From positions 1-64,000 of the forward strand of contig CAUYUA010000283.1 of assembly GCA_963575675.1 (NCBI GenBank): DNA of 64,000 nucleotides. Reading direction: 5' to 3'. This document shows positions 18,473 to 27,231 of the stretch, piece after piece (the first letter of the stretch is position 1; the number at the start of each line of letters is the position of its first letter). The stretch comes from CAUYUA01 sp963575675. Its GTDB lineage: Bacteria; Pseudomonadota; Alphaproteobacteria; Azospirillales; Azospirillaceae. Below the pieces are notes generated by a model. That model was not told where the DNA came from, searched no databases, and worked only from the letters and a program-made list of their open reading frames with translations. A program made the translations under genes and the position numbers.

Positions 18473-20575
18473 TTAAGCGGCGCGATGTTTTTGGTTTCCT
18501 TGAAGTCGCAACAACGCGGTCACTAAGGCGTCAAGGTCTTCAACGGTGTTATAGAGCGCCAATGATGGCCGCACAGAGCTTTCCAACCCAAAACGTCGCA
18601 AGATTGGTTGAGCGCAATGGTGGCCGGAGCGCACGGCAATTCCCTCGCGATCGAGCGCGGCGCCGATTTCTTCTGTTTTGTGGCCTTCCAGCACAAAAGA
18701 AAGCACTCCGGCTTTTTCTTTTGCCGTTCCAACCATGCAGAGACCGGGAACGCTCGACAGAGCATTGGTTCCATAAACGAGAAGTTCGTGTTCGTAACGG
18801 GCGACGTTTTCCATTCCGATGGATTCAAGATAGTCTATTGCGGCGCCTAGTCCAACTGCGTCCGCAATATTTCCTGTTCCGGCTTCGAAACGGGCCGGAG
18901 GCGATTGATAGATGGTTTTTTCAAAGGTGACGTCGACGATCATGTTGCCGCCGCCCTGCCATGGCGGCATGTGCTCCAGAACGTCGGCTTTTCCGTAAAC
19001 CACGCCGATGCCTGTTGGGCCGAACACTTTGTGCCCGGAGAAAACATAAAAATCGCAATCCAAGGCTTGGACGTTGACGCGCATGTGTGAGACGGCTTGT
19101 GCGCCATCGACCAAGACATAGGCGCCGTGGCGGTGAGCGATATCAACCATTTCGCGCACGGGGGTGACGGTTCCCAGCGCGTTCGACACTTGCGTTAAAG
19201 AGACGAATCGGGTTTTGGCGTTGAACAGCTTTTCATAGGCTTCCAGAATGATCTGGCCGGTGTCGTCGACCGGAGCGACTCGGAGACGGGCGCCCTTTTC
19301 GGCGCAAAGCTGTTGCCACGGCACAATATTTGCGTGGTGCTCCAGCCAGGTGATGATGATCTCGTCCCCGGCTTCGATGTTGCGTCGTCCCCATGATTGC
19401 GCCACGAGGTTTATTCCCTCGGTCGCGCCGCGCACGAAAATGATCTCATCGGTTGAGGCCGCGCCGAGGAAGCGCCGAGTTTTTTCGCGGGCGGCTTCAT
19501 AGGCGTCGGTGGCGCGCGCCGCCATGGTGTGAGCGCCGCGATGAATATTGGAGTTTTCGTGTTCGTAAAAGTGCGACAGTCGATCAATCACCGCGCGGGG
19601 TTTTTGAGTGGTGGCGGCGTTGTCGAGCCAGATTAACGGGCGACCGTGAACTTGCTCGTTGAGAATCGGGAAATCGTTTCGTGCGGCGCGGGGATCGAAC
19701 GGCCGAGCCGAAAAATTGAGATCGGGAATCCGCTCGGGTTGAAGTTGGGGCGACACCGCGTCGAACGCCAACATGTTGCTGGGGAGCGACATCGGAAAGG
19801 ACGTCGGAAAGGACGTCGGGAAGGCGGAAGACGTCGTCGGAAGATTCGAAGACGTCGGGAGCGGCGTCGGAGACGGCGACGCAGGCGCGCGCGCGGCGCC
19901 GGTTTGCATTTCGTTGATAAAGTAGAAAGGCTCGCCTGCGCCCGGAGGCAAAGCGACTTCCGGCGCGCCGCCGAAGGTCGAAGCGGTTTTCAGAGCTTGA
20001 GGCGCAAACGAAAGCACGCCGCCCAGGCTTTGAGGGATTGCTTCAAGGTCTGCGTTGCCGGGAAGAGAGGCAGGCGTCCAATGTGATTCGAAGGATGGTC
20101 CGGCTTTGAGCGGAGACGGGATTTCCGCCGAGGGTAGGCCCGAGGGACTCGCGGCGGAGACCGGGGGAGAGGAAACCGGAGGAGAGGAAACCGGAGGAGG
20201 CGCAAGCGACGGCGTAATTCCACCGATTGACGGGGCTCCTGAGGGGACGGCGCCAGATGGCGGAGTTCTTGACGGCGTTGTGGAAGGCGTCGTCGTGGGA
20301 AACGTCGTCGTAAAGGGGAAGGGCGGCGTGAAAGCGATCTGACGTCCGACGTCTTGCGGCGCCGTTTGTTGGATTTCGGCGGGAGCCGCGCCGGGCGGCG
20401 CCGAAAAAAACGCATTGGCCCAAGCGCCGATCAGCGCCGGGTCTGGAGCGAAAGTGGAGGAATCGGGAGCGGAAGCGATGGCCGCAGCCATCGCTCCCCG
20501 AGGATTGGACGGAGCCGCGACGCCGGTGTTCGGCGTCGCGGCGCTCGTCCGCTCCAAAGGATTACCTGTCGTCAT
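18473..20575 (-). CDS. Encapsulin cargo: SufS-type cysteine desulfurase with disordered N-terminal extension
   Basis: This 700-residue PLP enzyme removes sulfur from cysteine as a persulfide. The catalytic part begins near residue 290: LDNAATTQKP, the GAHTMA segment, SGHKVFGPTG with PLP-lysine near 516, and RSGHHCAQP with the persulfide Cys near 654. Everything is intact. The first ~290 residues are Pro/Ser/Ala/Thr-rich and should be disordered. Within them are two islands of ordered, hydrophobic sequence, DPALIGAWANAFF (45-57) and PFYFINEMQ (about 215-223). In Family 2A systems such an N-terminal extension directs packaging into the shell. The ATG at 20575 lies inside the shell gene's last codons (14-base overlap) with GAGGT upstream, indicating coupled translation. 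An earlier in-frame ATG (20599) is less likely. The extension is longer than the ~225 residues I recall for the cyanobacterial cargo. Confidence 0.95.
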   Translation of the reverse strand: MTTGNPLERTSAATPNTGVAAPSNPRGAMAAAIASAPDSSTFAPDPALIGAWANAFFSAPPGAAPAEIQQTAPQDVGRQIAFTPPFPFTTTFPTTTPSTTPSRTPPSGAVPSGAPSIGGITPSLAPPPVSSPPVSSPPVSAASPSGLPSAEIPSPLKAGPSFESHWTPASLPGNADLEAIPQSLGGVLSFAPQALKTASTFGGAPEVALPPGAGEPFYFINEMQTGAARAPASPSPTPLPTSSNLPTTSSAFPTSFPTSFPMSLPSNMLAFDAVSPQLQPERIPDLNFSARPFDPRAARNDFPILNEQVHGRPLIWLDNAATTQKPRAVIDRLSHFYEHENSNIHRGAHTMAARATDAYEAAREKTRRFLGAASTDEIIFVRGATEGINLVAQSWGRRNIEAGDEIIITWLEHHANIVPWQQLCAEKGARLRVAPVDDTGQIILEAYEKLFNAKTRFVSLTQVSNALGTVTPVREMVDIAHRHGAYVLVDGAQAVSHMRVNVQALDCDFYVFSGHKVFGPTGIGVVYGKADVLEHMPPWQGGGNMIVDVTFEKTIYQSPPARFEAGTGNIADAVGLGAAIDYLESIGMENVARYEHELLVYGTNALSSVPGLCMVGTAKEKAGVLSFVLEGHKTEEIGAALDREGIAVRSGHHCAQPILRRFGLESSVRPSLALYNTVEDLDALVTALLRLQGNQKHRAA

Positions 20576-21503
20576 AATTTCCGACCTCGACATTCTCAAG
20601 CACCGCCAAGGCGTCTTCGGTCAGAACGGCCGCCGAGCAGTAAAGAGAAATCAAGTACGAAGCGATCGCCTTTCGGCTGATCCCCATGAAGCGAACCGAG
20701 AGGCTGGGTGCGACTTCACCCGGAACGCCCGGTTGGAACAAACCGATGACGCCTTGTTTTTTCTCGCCGGTGCGCAACAACAGAATGTTGGTTTTTCCGC
20801 CGCGCGGGCTGCCGTCTTGCGGCGTGACGTGGAGCTTGTCGCACGGAACCAGCGGCAAGCCGCGCCAGGTGAGGAACGGCGAACCAAACAGGTTGACGGT
20901 CGGCGGCGGCACGCCGCGCTTGGTGCATTCGCGGCCGAAAGCGGCGATGGCGCGCGGATGAGCCAAGAAGAAAGCGGGCTCTTTCCAAACCCTGGAAATC
21001 AGCTCGTCGAGATCGTGCGGGGTGGGGGGGCCCTTAAGAGTCGAAATCCGCTGAGACGGCGCGGCGTTGGTCAAAAGACCATAGGCCGGATTGTTGACCA
21101 GCTCGTTTTCTTGGCGCTCTTTGACCTTTTCGATCAACAACCGAAGCTGTTCGCGAATCTGGTCGTGCGGCTGGTTGTACAGGTCCGAAACGCGAGTCTG
21201 CACATCCAACACCGTGGTGACGGCGTTGAGTGTGTATTCTCGGGGATTTTCGTCATAATCAACAAAAGTTTCCGGTAAATCCTCGGCGTCGCCGGGGCTG
21301 CACTCGACGTCGTTGCGTCCGCTGTCTTGCCGATCAGCTACGCGGTTGACGCGATATGTGCCGGCTTCCACTGGAATCCATGGTAAAAACGAAACCAGCC
21401 AACGTGGCGTGATCCCAGACCACTGCGCCGCTGTTTTGGTGGTGTTGGCGAGTTGGCGAGCCGCTTTCTCGCCCAATGTGTGGCGTATTTCACTATCCGT
21501 CAT
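20562..21503 (-). CDS. srpI: Family 2A encapsulin shell protein (SrpI-like)
   Basis: This 313-residue HK97-fold shell protein is recognised as an SrpI-type (Family 2A) encapsulin. Features shared with that group are the N-terminal arm with GEKAARQLANTTKT, the segment TPRWLVSFLPWIPVEAGTYR, the VDYDENPREYTLNAV stretch, and the C-terminal half NLFGSPFLTWRGLPLVPCDK and SVRFMGISRKAIASYL. Length is typical. Such shells are 60-subunit, ~24 nm compartments; relatives package a cysteine desulfurase and have been linked to sulfur limitation and storage of elemental sulfur. The next gene overlaps and is exactly such a desulfurase, which secures the call. GAGGAG stands nine bases before the ATG. No cyclic-nucleotide-binding domain is present, which rules out Family 2B. 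Confidence 0.94.
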   Translation of the reverse strand: MTDSEIRHTLGEKAARQLANTTKTAAQWSGITPRWLVSFLPWIPVEAGTYRVNRVADRQDSGRNDVECSPGDAEDLPETFVDYDENPREYTLNAVTTVLDVQTRVSDLYNQPHDQIREQLRLLIEKVKERQENELVNNPAYGLLTNAAPSQRISTLKGPPTPHDLDELISRVWKEPAFFLAHPRAIAAFGRECTKRGVPPPTVNLFGSPFLTWRGLPLVPCDKLHVTPQDGSPRGGKTNILLLRTGEKKQGVIGLFQPGVPGEVAPSLSVRFMGISRKAIASYLISLYCSAAVLTEDALAVLENVEVGNYDDR

Positions 21504-21717
21504 GCAGTCGACTCCTCGACATGGCCGCGTTTCCCGCCGAATCCGGATAAAAAACTGCTTTTACCCACAATTCTCTTTGTAGTTCATCGGCGCGAAATCA
21601 ATTCTTATACAAACGCCGACCGTAAGATCAAAGCGTCGGCATGGGAACGATGTTTTGCGAGAAATGCCGATTCTGTCAACGGATTTTTCTACGTTATCCT
21701 CGGAAAAGACCGAATAT

Positions 21718-21737
21718 ATTATACTGTAAATTACAGT
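21718..21737 (-). promoter_or_regulatory. Candidate promoter and operator of the encapsulin operon
   Basis: On the minus strand a TATAAT hexamer (21723-21718) is directly preceded by the perfect odd palindrome ACTGTAATTTACAGT (21737-21723). There is no good -35 hexamer at 17 bases, so the palindrome may bind an activator or a repressor. The site is about 215 bases before the shell gene start. The regulator is unknown. Confidence 0.35.
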
Positions 21738-21888
21738 TGTTTTTTTGCAGAGATGACTCGTCCAAAATTTTATGTCGGAAAAATTGCCGTATTTCGTAGT
21801 ATCTCTATGTTATTGAATGTCGTTGAGCGTCATCGCTTTTTATAGAAAGAGATATGTAGAGCGAATTTTTGTCTCGGATGGTTGTGTT

Positions 21889-22029
21889 ATGGGAAATAAG
21901 TATAGCTATGAACCTAAAGCCCCTAATGCGGCGGGACATCGTAAGCATAAATGGGATGGTGCCGTTGCTGGTTTTCAGAAAAATGCAGCGGGCGAGTTGG
22001 AAGGGAAGTGTCCATCGACATCTCTTTAG
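21889..22029 (+). pseudogene. Possible truncated gene, 46 codons
   Basis: The frame MGNKYSYEPKAPN...VGKCPS-like reads MGNKYSYEPKAPNAAGHRKH, then WDGAVAGFQKNAAGELEGK and CPSTSL before a stop. It has a composition unlike random sequence here (charged, Gly/Lys-rich, a single Cys) and a sensible ATG, but no clear ribosome-binding site. It looks like the N-terminal piece of a longer soluble protein that has lost its 3' part. A T1 terminator core follows after 30 bases. It could equally be a genuine small protein. Confidence 0.3.
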
Positions 22030-22058
22030 GGGGGATTCGTTTTAAAAATTGTGATTCC

Positions 22059-22096
22059 AAGGGGTCCAGGGATTGTGTTCCTGAACCCTTTTGTTT
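22059..22096. terminator. T1-core stem-loop terminator
   Basis: AAGGGGTCCAGG pairs with CCTGAACCCTT (22080-22090), followed by TTGTTTTT. It lies just after the stop codon of the minus-strand gene at 22125 and can end transcription in both directions. Confidence 0.7.
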
Positions 22097-22124
22097 TTAT
22101 TCAAAAAGTTGGGCAATAAATTTT

Positions 22125-24017
22125 CTAAAACGTCAACGACAGTGGGCGAGCCGCAGCGGGTTTGATTTCCTCTGGAGCAATTGCCGCGCCATTGAGGTAA
22201 TCAACGCCGTTTTCTTGGATAATGCGGGCGACGCTTGGATGAGCGACTCCGAATATTTGCAGGCGCAGACTTTTTGCGCGGGCGGCGCGGAGCATCGGGA
22301 TAACTGTTGCGCTGAATTTTTGAGGCGATGACGCTAGTTCTTTGTGCTCTTCCAAGTCGATGCTGACGATTGAGATACGATGGCGAGTCAAAACGTCGAA
22401 CTGAGAGAAGGTTGGCGGCACACGCACGGTGGTGACGCGGCAGAAGGGTTGCAAAGCAGAGAGTCCTTCTCCGAGATGCGCCAAATACACCGGATTAGCA
22501 ATGTCGGCGATTTCGATCATCAGGTACTTGCGCATGTCCACAGACAGTTCCCGGCAGGCGTCCACCAAGCGCGCGCCACTGTGCGACAAAAGAGATTGCA
22601 GACGGATGGGGACGCCGATCAAAACCATTTGGTGGTTTTCAACTAAAAGTCTCAAGTGGTGCAATGCGCGGTTGAGAACGCGCCGGTCGATTTCAAAAGT
22701 GCAGGGAGAGTCTTGTTTGACATAGGCGGCGTTTCCGACGGACATTCTGTTTTCAATGTCAAGTCGCATCGCTTTTGCATAGTATATTGCAAGAATTTGT
22801 CGCGACGCCATCCACACCGGCTGCCAGCGAACGCCGACTTCGCCGATCTTGGTTTGGATTTCAGAGTCGGCGTTGGAGCCGCGCGGTTGTGGAGAAATAT
22901 TTTCCGTTTTGGTTAGAAATTCTCCGGCTTTCGCTAAAAAGTTGTCATATCCGGGAGGAATCGGTGGAAGGCCGCTGATGGGAGCGACAAATGTTTCAAC
23001 CGTGTGGGTTTCAAGAATTCCCAATTCGCCCAATAAGCGCTCTTGAATGGCGCGGGCGATTGCGATGGTTTTAAGACGCGCTTCTTCTTCATCCAGTTGG
23101 GGGAACAGCAAGAGGTAACTGTCATCGTCGACCGGCGCGAAGACGTCGGAAGGAGATGTGCGGCGGCGGATTTCGCTTTCGGCGATAGAGCGCGCCTTTC
23201 CGGCAATCAACATCCATCTTTCGCCGAATTGATCGCGGATTTCGTTAAGGTTCAAAAATTGAGTTTTTCCCGCGACGCCCTTTCGTTCGCTGAGAATATT
23301 GGACATTTCCGCCAAACGCGGAGCCGGGACGGGCGGAGCCAAGGCGGTTGTGAACTCGGCGGAGGCCGCGGCATTTTCGCCTTTGTTCAGACTGACGCGC
23401 AGGCTGGAGATTTTTTGCTCTAAAGAGCCGGAATCGTCGATATCGAGTGTTTTGGTTTTGCTGACGAAGCTTCGCACCCAATGGCGGTCGCCTACGCCCA
23501 GGTCGCCCATCAGAGTTTGGAGTATTTCATATCCGATTGCTGTGGATTTCAGGCGCCCCTGCTCTTCGTTGAGACCCGCAAACATGATGACGTATCCGTC
23601 TTGTCCATCGCGGAAGAACAGATCGTCCGGCGCCAATCGACGTTCGATCACGCGCGTGGCTATATTTTGGGCTTTGTCGTATATTTCTTGCCAACGGTCG
23701 CCGACTTTTTCCTTTATTTGCTCTAAATCTAGGTATTGAATGGCGGCGGCGACTGCGCCTTTGGCGATCAGGTCGGACATTTGCGATTCCAGGCGCGCCC
23801 AGCCTCCGAGATCGGCTTCCGAGGCTCCGGAAGGTTGAGGCGGAGAATCTATTAAATTTTTTTCTAATTTTGCTTGAATTTTCTTTAAATCTTCTTCATC
23901 TTTTTGTATTTTTTCTTCGGGGAGCTTATTTTGCTCTGGAATGTTTTTGTGAGGTTCAGGAACGTAAAGAGCTTCGCGCAACCAACCAAACAAACCGCCT
24001 TTATTTTCTTTTGCCAT
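22125..24017 (-). CDS. Protein with two degenerate GGDEF-like units and an EAL-like C-terminus
   Basis: This 630-residue protein has an internal duplication. Unit one (about 85-190) has YLDLEQIKEKVGDRWQEIYD and unit two (about 255-355) has FLNLNEIRDQFGERWMLIAG. Each continues into a helix and then an acidic strand pair (PDDLFFRDGQDGYVIMF; PSDVFAPVDDDSYLLLF) that resembles the RxGGDEF hairpin without the GG(D/E)EF residues. The last ~200 residues (YLMIEIADI, then SIVSIDLEEHKEL, then ENGVDYLNGAAIAPEE) recall an EAL barrel without its ExL motif. So it is probably not a cyclase or phosphodiesterase; a sensory or scaffold role is possible. The N-terminus is charged and coiled. It is divergent from the DinG-like helicase gene. 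Confidence 0.65.
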   Translation of the reverse strand: MAKENKGGLFGWLREALYVPEPHKNIPEQNKLPEEKIQKDEEDLKKIQAKLEKNLIDSPPQPSGASEADLGGWARLESQMSDLIAKGAVAAAIQYLDLEQIKEKVGDRWQEIYDKAQNIATRVIERRLAPDDLFFRDGQDGYVIMFAGLNEEQGRLKSTAIGYEILQTLMGDLGVGDRHWVRSFVSKTKTLDIDDSGSLEQKISSLRVSLNKGENAAASAEFTTALAPPVPAPRLAEMSNILSERKGVAGKTQFLNLNEIRDQFGERWMLIAGKARSIAESEIRRRTSPSDVFAPVDDDSYLLLFPQLDEEEARLKTIAIARAIQERLLGELGILETHTVETFVAPISGLPPIPPGYDNFLAKAGEFLTKTENISPQPRGSNADSEIQTKIGEVGVRWQPVWMASRQILAIYYAKAMRLDIENRMSVGNAAYVKQDSPCTFEIDRRVLNRALHHLRLLVENHQMVLIGVPIRLQSLLSHSGARLVDACRELSVDMRKYLMIEIADIANPVYLAHLGEGLSALQPFCRVTTVRVPPTFSQFDVLTRHRISIVSIDLEEHKELASSPQKFSATVIPMLRAARAKSLRLQIFGVAHPSVARIIQENGVDYLNGAAIAPEEIKPAAARPLSLTF

Positions 24018-24144
24018 TTTATATCCTTATAGGCAATGGAGTGAACTATATGGCCCATGATATCATTTTTTTGTTTTTCCAACAATAAGACAAAGAGTTG
24101 TTTTTTAGAGACGATCTAGAAAAATTACTCGTTTGAGATTAAAT

Positions 24145-24260
24145 AAAAATTAGATCGGACTGGAGACTGTGCTCTTCGTCGTTGGGGACATGGATAAAAC
24201 TCCTTCTTGCCCCGAGAGAGAGGGGAATGTTTCCGGCGACTAAGAATGCGGTCTCTATAT
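24145..24260. repeat. T1 repeat, highly degenerate
   Basis: GGACTGGAGACTGTGCTCTTCGTCG at the left and GGCGACTAAGAATGCGGTCTC at the right look like eroded outer arms of T1. It lies in the divergent gap before the helicase gene. Confidence 0.45.
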
Positions 24261-24376
24261 CTGTATAATATTTTATTTAAGAAGAGATGGAAGATGTTCG
24301 TATTCATTTCGTAGATGACTTCCAAATTACGTCTGATATTATCGCCGTCTGTTCTCTTTCCGGATAATTTTTTGAG

Positions 24377-27202
24377 ATGGAAAACAAAAAAGACATTCAT
24401 GATGTTGATGGCAAGGCTGTGAATTCCGAGATAAAGGTGATGATTCCGGATGTTTCCGCCTTGGTTGTCGGTGCTTTGGAGGCGGTTTTGGTAAGTCCTC
24501 AAAGTCTTTATACTCAACCCGAATATCTAAGCTTTGAGCAAATCTCAAAGCGGATAAAATCGGAAATTTTTATGGTGTGTCATGGACGGGCGATAAGTCG
24601 ACGTTTGAAAATACGCGAATTTCAAGCCTTTGATGTTTTGGAGCTGTTTAGTTTTGTTTTTCCGGCGCGGCCTTGTCAGCCGACGCCGCGTGGCTTGGCG
24701 GCGGCGTTGAATTTGCCGGAACCCAAAAGTCTGGCGCAGGAAGCTCAGATATTGCCGTTGGCGGTTTCGGCGTTGCTGAATGCTCTTTATGATTCAACGT
24801 GCGAGGAAAAGTCGGATCCACATGGCATTGCTCAATTCTTGGTGCGTTATCGTTGGCCGTGGGCGCTTTTTGTAATTGAGGCGTTGAGGTCGGGAGCGGA
24901 AAAACGTGGAGGCGCACAATTTCCGACCTATCAATTCGATGCTCAAGCGTTGGAGGTGTGGAAGAAACTTCAAGAATATTCCGAATACGCGCCGGATCCG
25001 TCTTTGACGGAAATCCCGGTGGAGCCGATAGAAACTCGAAGGCGTTTGGCCGAGATGTTGGCGGCGTGTGTTCAAGGAAAAGTAGTGGAGCCTCGACCGC
25101 AACAGGCGGATTACGCGAGCGCCGTCAGTCAGGGATTCCAACAGAGAACGGCGTCCGGAGACCCGCAATTCGTTTTGGCGGAGGCCGGAACCGGCGTCGG
25201 AAAGACTCTGGGGTATTTGGCTTCGGCTAGTTTATGGGCGGAAAAAAATCGGCGTCCTGTGTGGATTTCTACATTTACACGGAATCTTCAAAACCAGATT
25301 GATGGAGAACTCGATCGGCTTTACACCGATCCAGAGACCAAAGCGCGGCGCGTGGTGTTGCGCAAGGGGCGTGAAAATTATCTATGCTTGCTTAACTTTC
25401 AAGACGCCGTGTATCAAATAGGGCTTTTGGGACAAGATGCGGTAATGATCGCTCTGATGGCGCGCTGGGTGGCGGCGACGCGGGACGGCGATTTGGTCGG
25501 GGGAGATTTTCCCGGATGGTTGGTTGATTTGTTAGGCGGGCCGCGTGTCTTGAGCGTTGCTGATCGGCGTGGAGAATGTATTTTCTCTGGCTGTCCGTAC
25601 TACAACCGTTGTTTTATCGAGCGCAGCGTGCGCCGCGCGCGTCGCGCCGATATCGTCATTGCAAATCATGCTTTAGTGATGATTCAGGCGTCGAACGGCG
25701 GGGATGATCTTTGGACTCCGGCGCGGTACGTTTTTGATGAGGGTCACCATGTCTTTGACGCGGCGGACAGCACTTTTTCCGAGCATTTGAGTGGTCAAGA
25801 AACCGCCGAGTTGCGACGATGGTTGTTGGGGAACGAAGGCGAGAAAAAAGGCCGCGCCCGTGGATTGCATAGTCGCATGTCCGAGTTGATTGGAAGCGAT
25901 CGAGAATTATCGGCTCTTCTTGAAGAGATTGTGGAATCCGTTCGTCTTCTTCCTTCCAATTCATGGATGTTGCGTTTGACGGGGGAGAACCCCCAAGGTT
26001 GCGCGGAAGAGTTTTTTTCCTTGGTTCGATCTCATGTTCTAAATTCCTCTGACAAAGGGGATGCGTATTACAGTGTTGAATCTGAAACAGGGAAATTTGG
26101 AAGAACATTTTTGTCGGTCGTTTCTTCATTTGATCAAGGATTAGAAAGAATTTTCAATCCTATGAAGAAAATGGTCTCTATTCTATGTCAAAAGTTGGAA
26201 GATGAAGAATCCGGTTTTAATCAAGAGCAAAAACGCCAAATTGATTTCTTGATTCGCAGCATGGAGCGTCGAGGATTGCAGACTCTGACCGCTTGGCGCG
26301 CAATGTTGCAGTCTCTGAAGCAAGACGCGCCGCTGGCTTCGGATGTGGTCGATTGGTTTAGGATTGAGCGCTCCAATGGCCGAGAGGTTGACGTTGGCAT
26401 GTTTCGGCATTACGTGGACCCAACCGCGCCGTTTGTTGAAGCTGTGGTTCGTTCTGCGCAAGGCGTGGTGATTACGTCGGCCACGTTGACCGATGGCGGC
26501 GCTGATGATTGGAGTGTCGCAGAGCAACGTAGCGGCGCTATTCACTTAAAACAATCTGCATTTCGCGCGCGGGTTCCTTCTCCTTTTGATTATGCATCCC
26601 GCACGCGCGTGTTGATTGTGTCTGACATCAACAAGAGCAACATTGTTGATGTGTCGGAGGCGTATCGGAAGTTGTTTCTTGCCGCCGGAGGGGGTGGTTT
26701 GGGGTTGTTTACGGCAATCAATCGGTTGAAGTCGGTGCATGAGCGGATTGTGGGGCCGCTTGATGAGAGTGGATTGCCGTTGTATGCGCAACATGTTGAT
26801 GGGTTGGATGTTGCGACTTTGATCGATATTTTCCGCGCCGAGGAGCACGCTTGTCTTTTGGGAACTGATGCGGTGCGCGATGGTGTTGATGTTCCGGGGC
26901 GATCGTTGCGTTTGATTGTGTTTGATCGCGTGCCGTGGCCGCGTCCTAATCTGTTGCATCGGGCGCGTCGTAAGCGGTTTGGAGGGCGACGGTATGACGA
27001 AATGATTACAAGGCTACGCTTGAAACAGGCGTTTGGGCGTTTGATTCGTCGAGCGGATGATGTGGGTGTGTTTGTGTTGTTGGATCCGAGTTTTTCGGAT
27101 CATTTGAATCTTGCTTTTCCAGAGGGGGTGACGCCTCGATATGTGGGTTTGTCTGAAGCTGTTCGCATTACGCAAGATTTTTTAAAGAAGGCTGAAGTTT
27201 AG
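24377..27202 (+). CDS. DinG/XPD-type ATP-dependent DNA helicase
   Basis: This 941-residue superfamily 2 helicase has an iron-sulfur cluster domain. The Walker A is AGTGVGKTLGY (near residue 272) and the DEGH box is FDEGHHVFD (near 453). The cluster ligands are Cys near 336 (YLCLLNF) and three in ECIFSGCPYYNRC (about 400-413). The C-terminal helicase half includes CLLGTDAVRDGVDVPG and the motif VI-like LKQAFGRLIRRADD. It is longer than E. coli DinG because of a ~200-residue N-terminal region of unknown function. Family members unwind 5'-3' and act on R-loops and forked DNA. It is followed by a T2 element and queC. Confidence 0.92.
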   Translation: MENKKDIHDVDGKAVNSEIKVMIPDVSALVVGALEAVLVSPQSLYTQPEYLSFEQISKRIKSEIFMVCHGRAISRRLKIREFQAFDVLELFSFVFPARPCQPTPRGLAAALNLPEPKSLAQEAQILPLAVSALLNALYDSTCEEKSDPHGIAQFLVRYRWPWALFVIEALRSGAEKRGGAQFPTYQFDAQALEVWKKLQEYSEYAPDPSLTEIPVEPIETRRRLAEMLAACVQGKVVEPRPQQADYASAVSQGFQQRTASGDPQFVLAEAGTGVGKTLGYLASASLWAEKNRRPVWISTFTRNLQNQIDGELDRLYTDPETKARRVVLRKGRENYLCLLNFQDAVYQIGLLGQDAVMIALMARWVAATRDGDLVGGDFPGWLVDLLGGPRVLSVADRRGECIFSGCPYYNRCFIERSVRRARRADIVIANHALVMIQASNGGDDLWTPARYVFDEGHHVFDAADSTFSEHLSGQETAELRRWLLGNEGEKKGRARGLHSRMSELIGSDRELSALLEEIVESVRLLPSNSWMLRLTGENPQGCAEEFFSLVRSHVLNSSDKGDAYYSVESETGKFGRTFLSVVSSFDQGLERIFNPMKKMVSILCQKLEDEESGFNQEQKRQIDFLIRSMERRGLQTLTAWRAMLQSLKQDAPLASDVVDWFRIERSNGREVDVGMFRHYVDPTAPFVEAVVRSAQGVVITSATLTDGGADDWSVAEQRSGAIHLKQSAFRARVPSPFDYASRTRVLIVSDINKSNIVDVSEAYRKLFLAAGGGGLGLFTAINRLKSVHERIVGPLDESGLPLYAQHVDGLDVATLIDIFRAEEHACLLGTDAVRDGVDVPGRSLRLIVFDRVPWPRPNLLHRARRKRFGGRRYDEMITRLRLKQAFGRLIRRADDVGVFVLLDPSFSDHLNLAFPEGVTPRYVGLSEAVRITQDFLKKAEV

Positions 27203-27231
27203 ATCGGTGTTTCTTTGTTTCGGCCTTTTGT

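Noticed and set aside
20120..20220. GGAAACCGGAGGAGA tandem repeats as a CRISPR-like array
   Set aside because: The units are contiguous and code for the PPVSS repeats of the desulfurase tail; there are no spacers.
20415..21278. 287-codon open frame on the plus strand
   Set aside because: It lies opposite the encapsulin shell gene and the start of the desulfurase and shows no family features.
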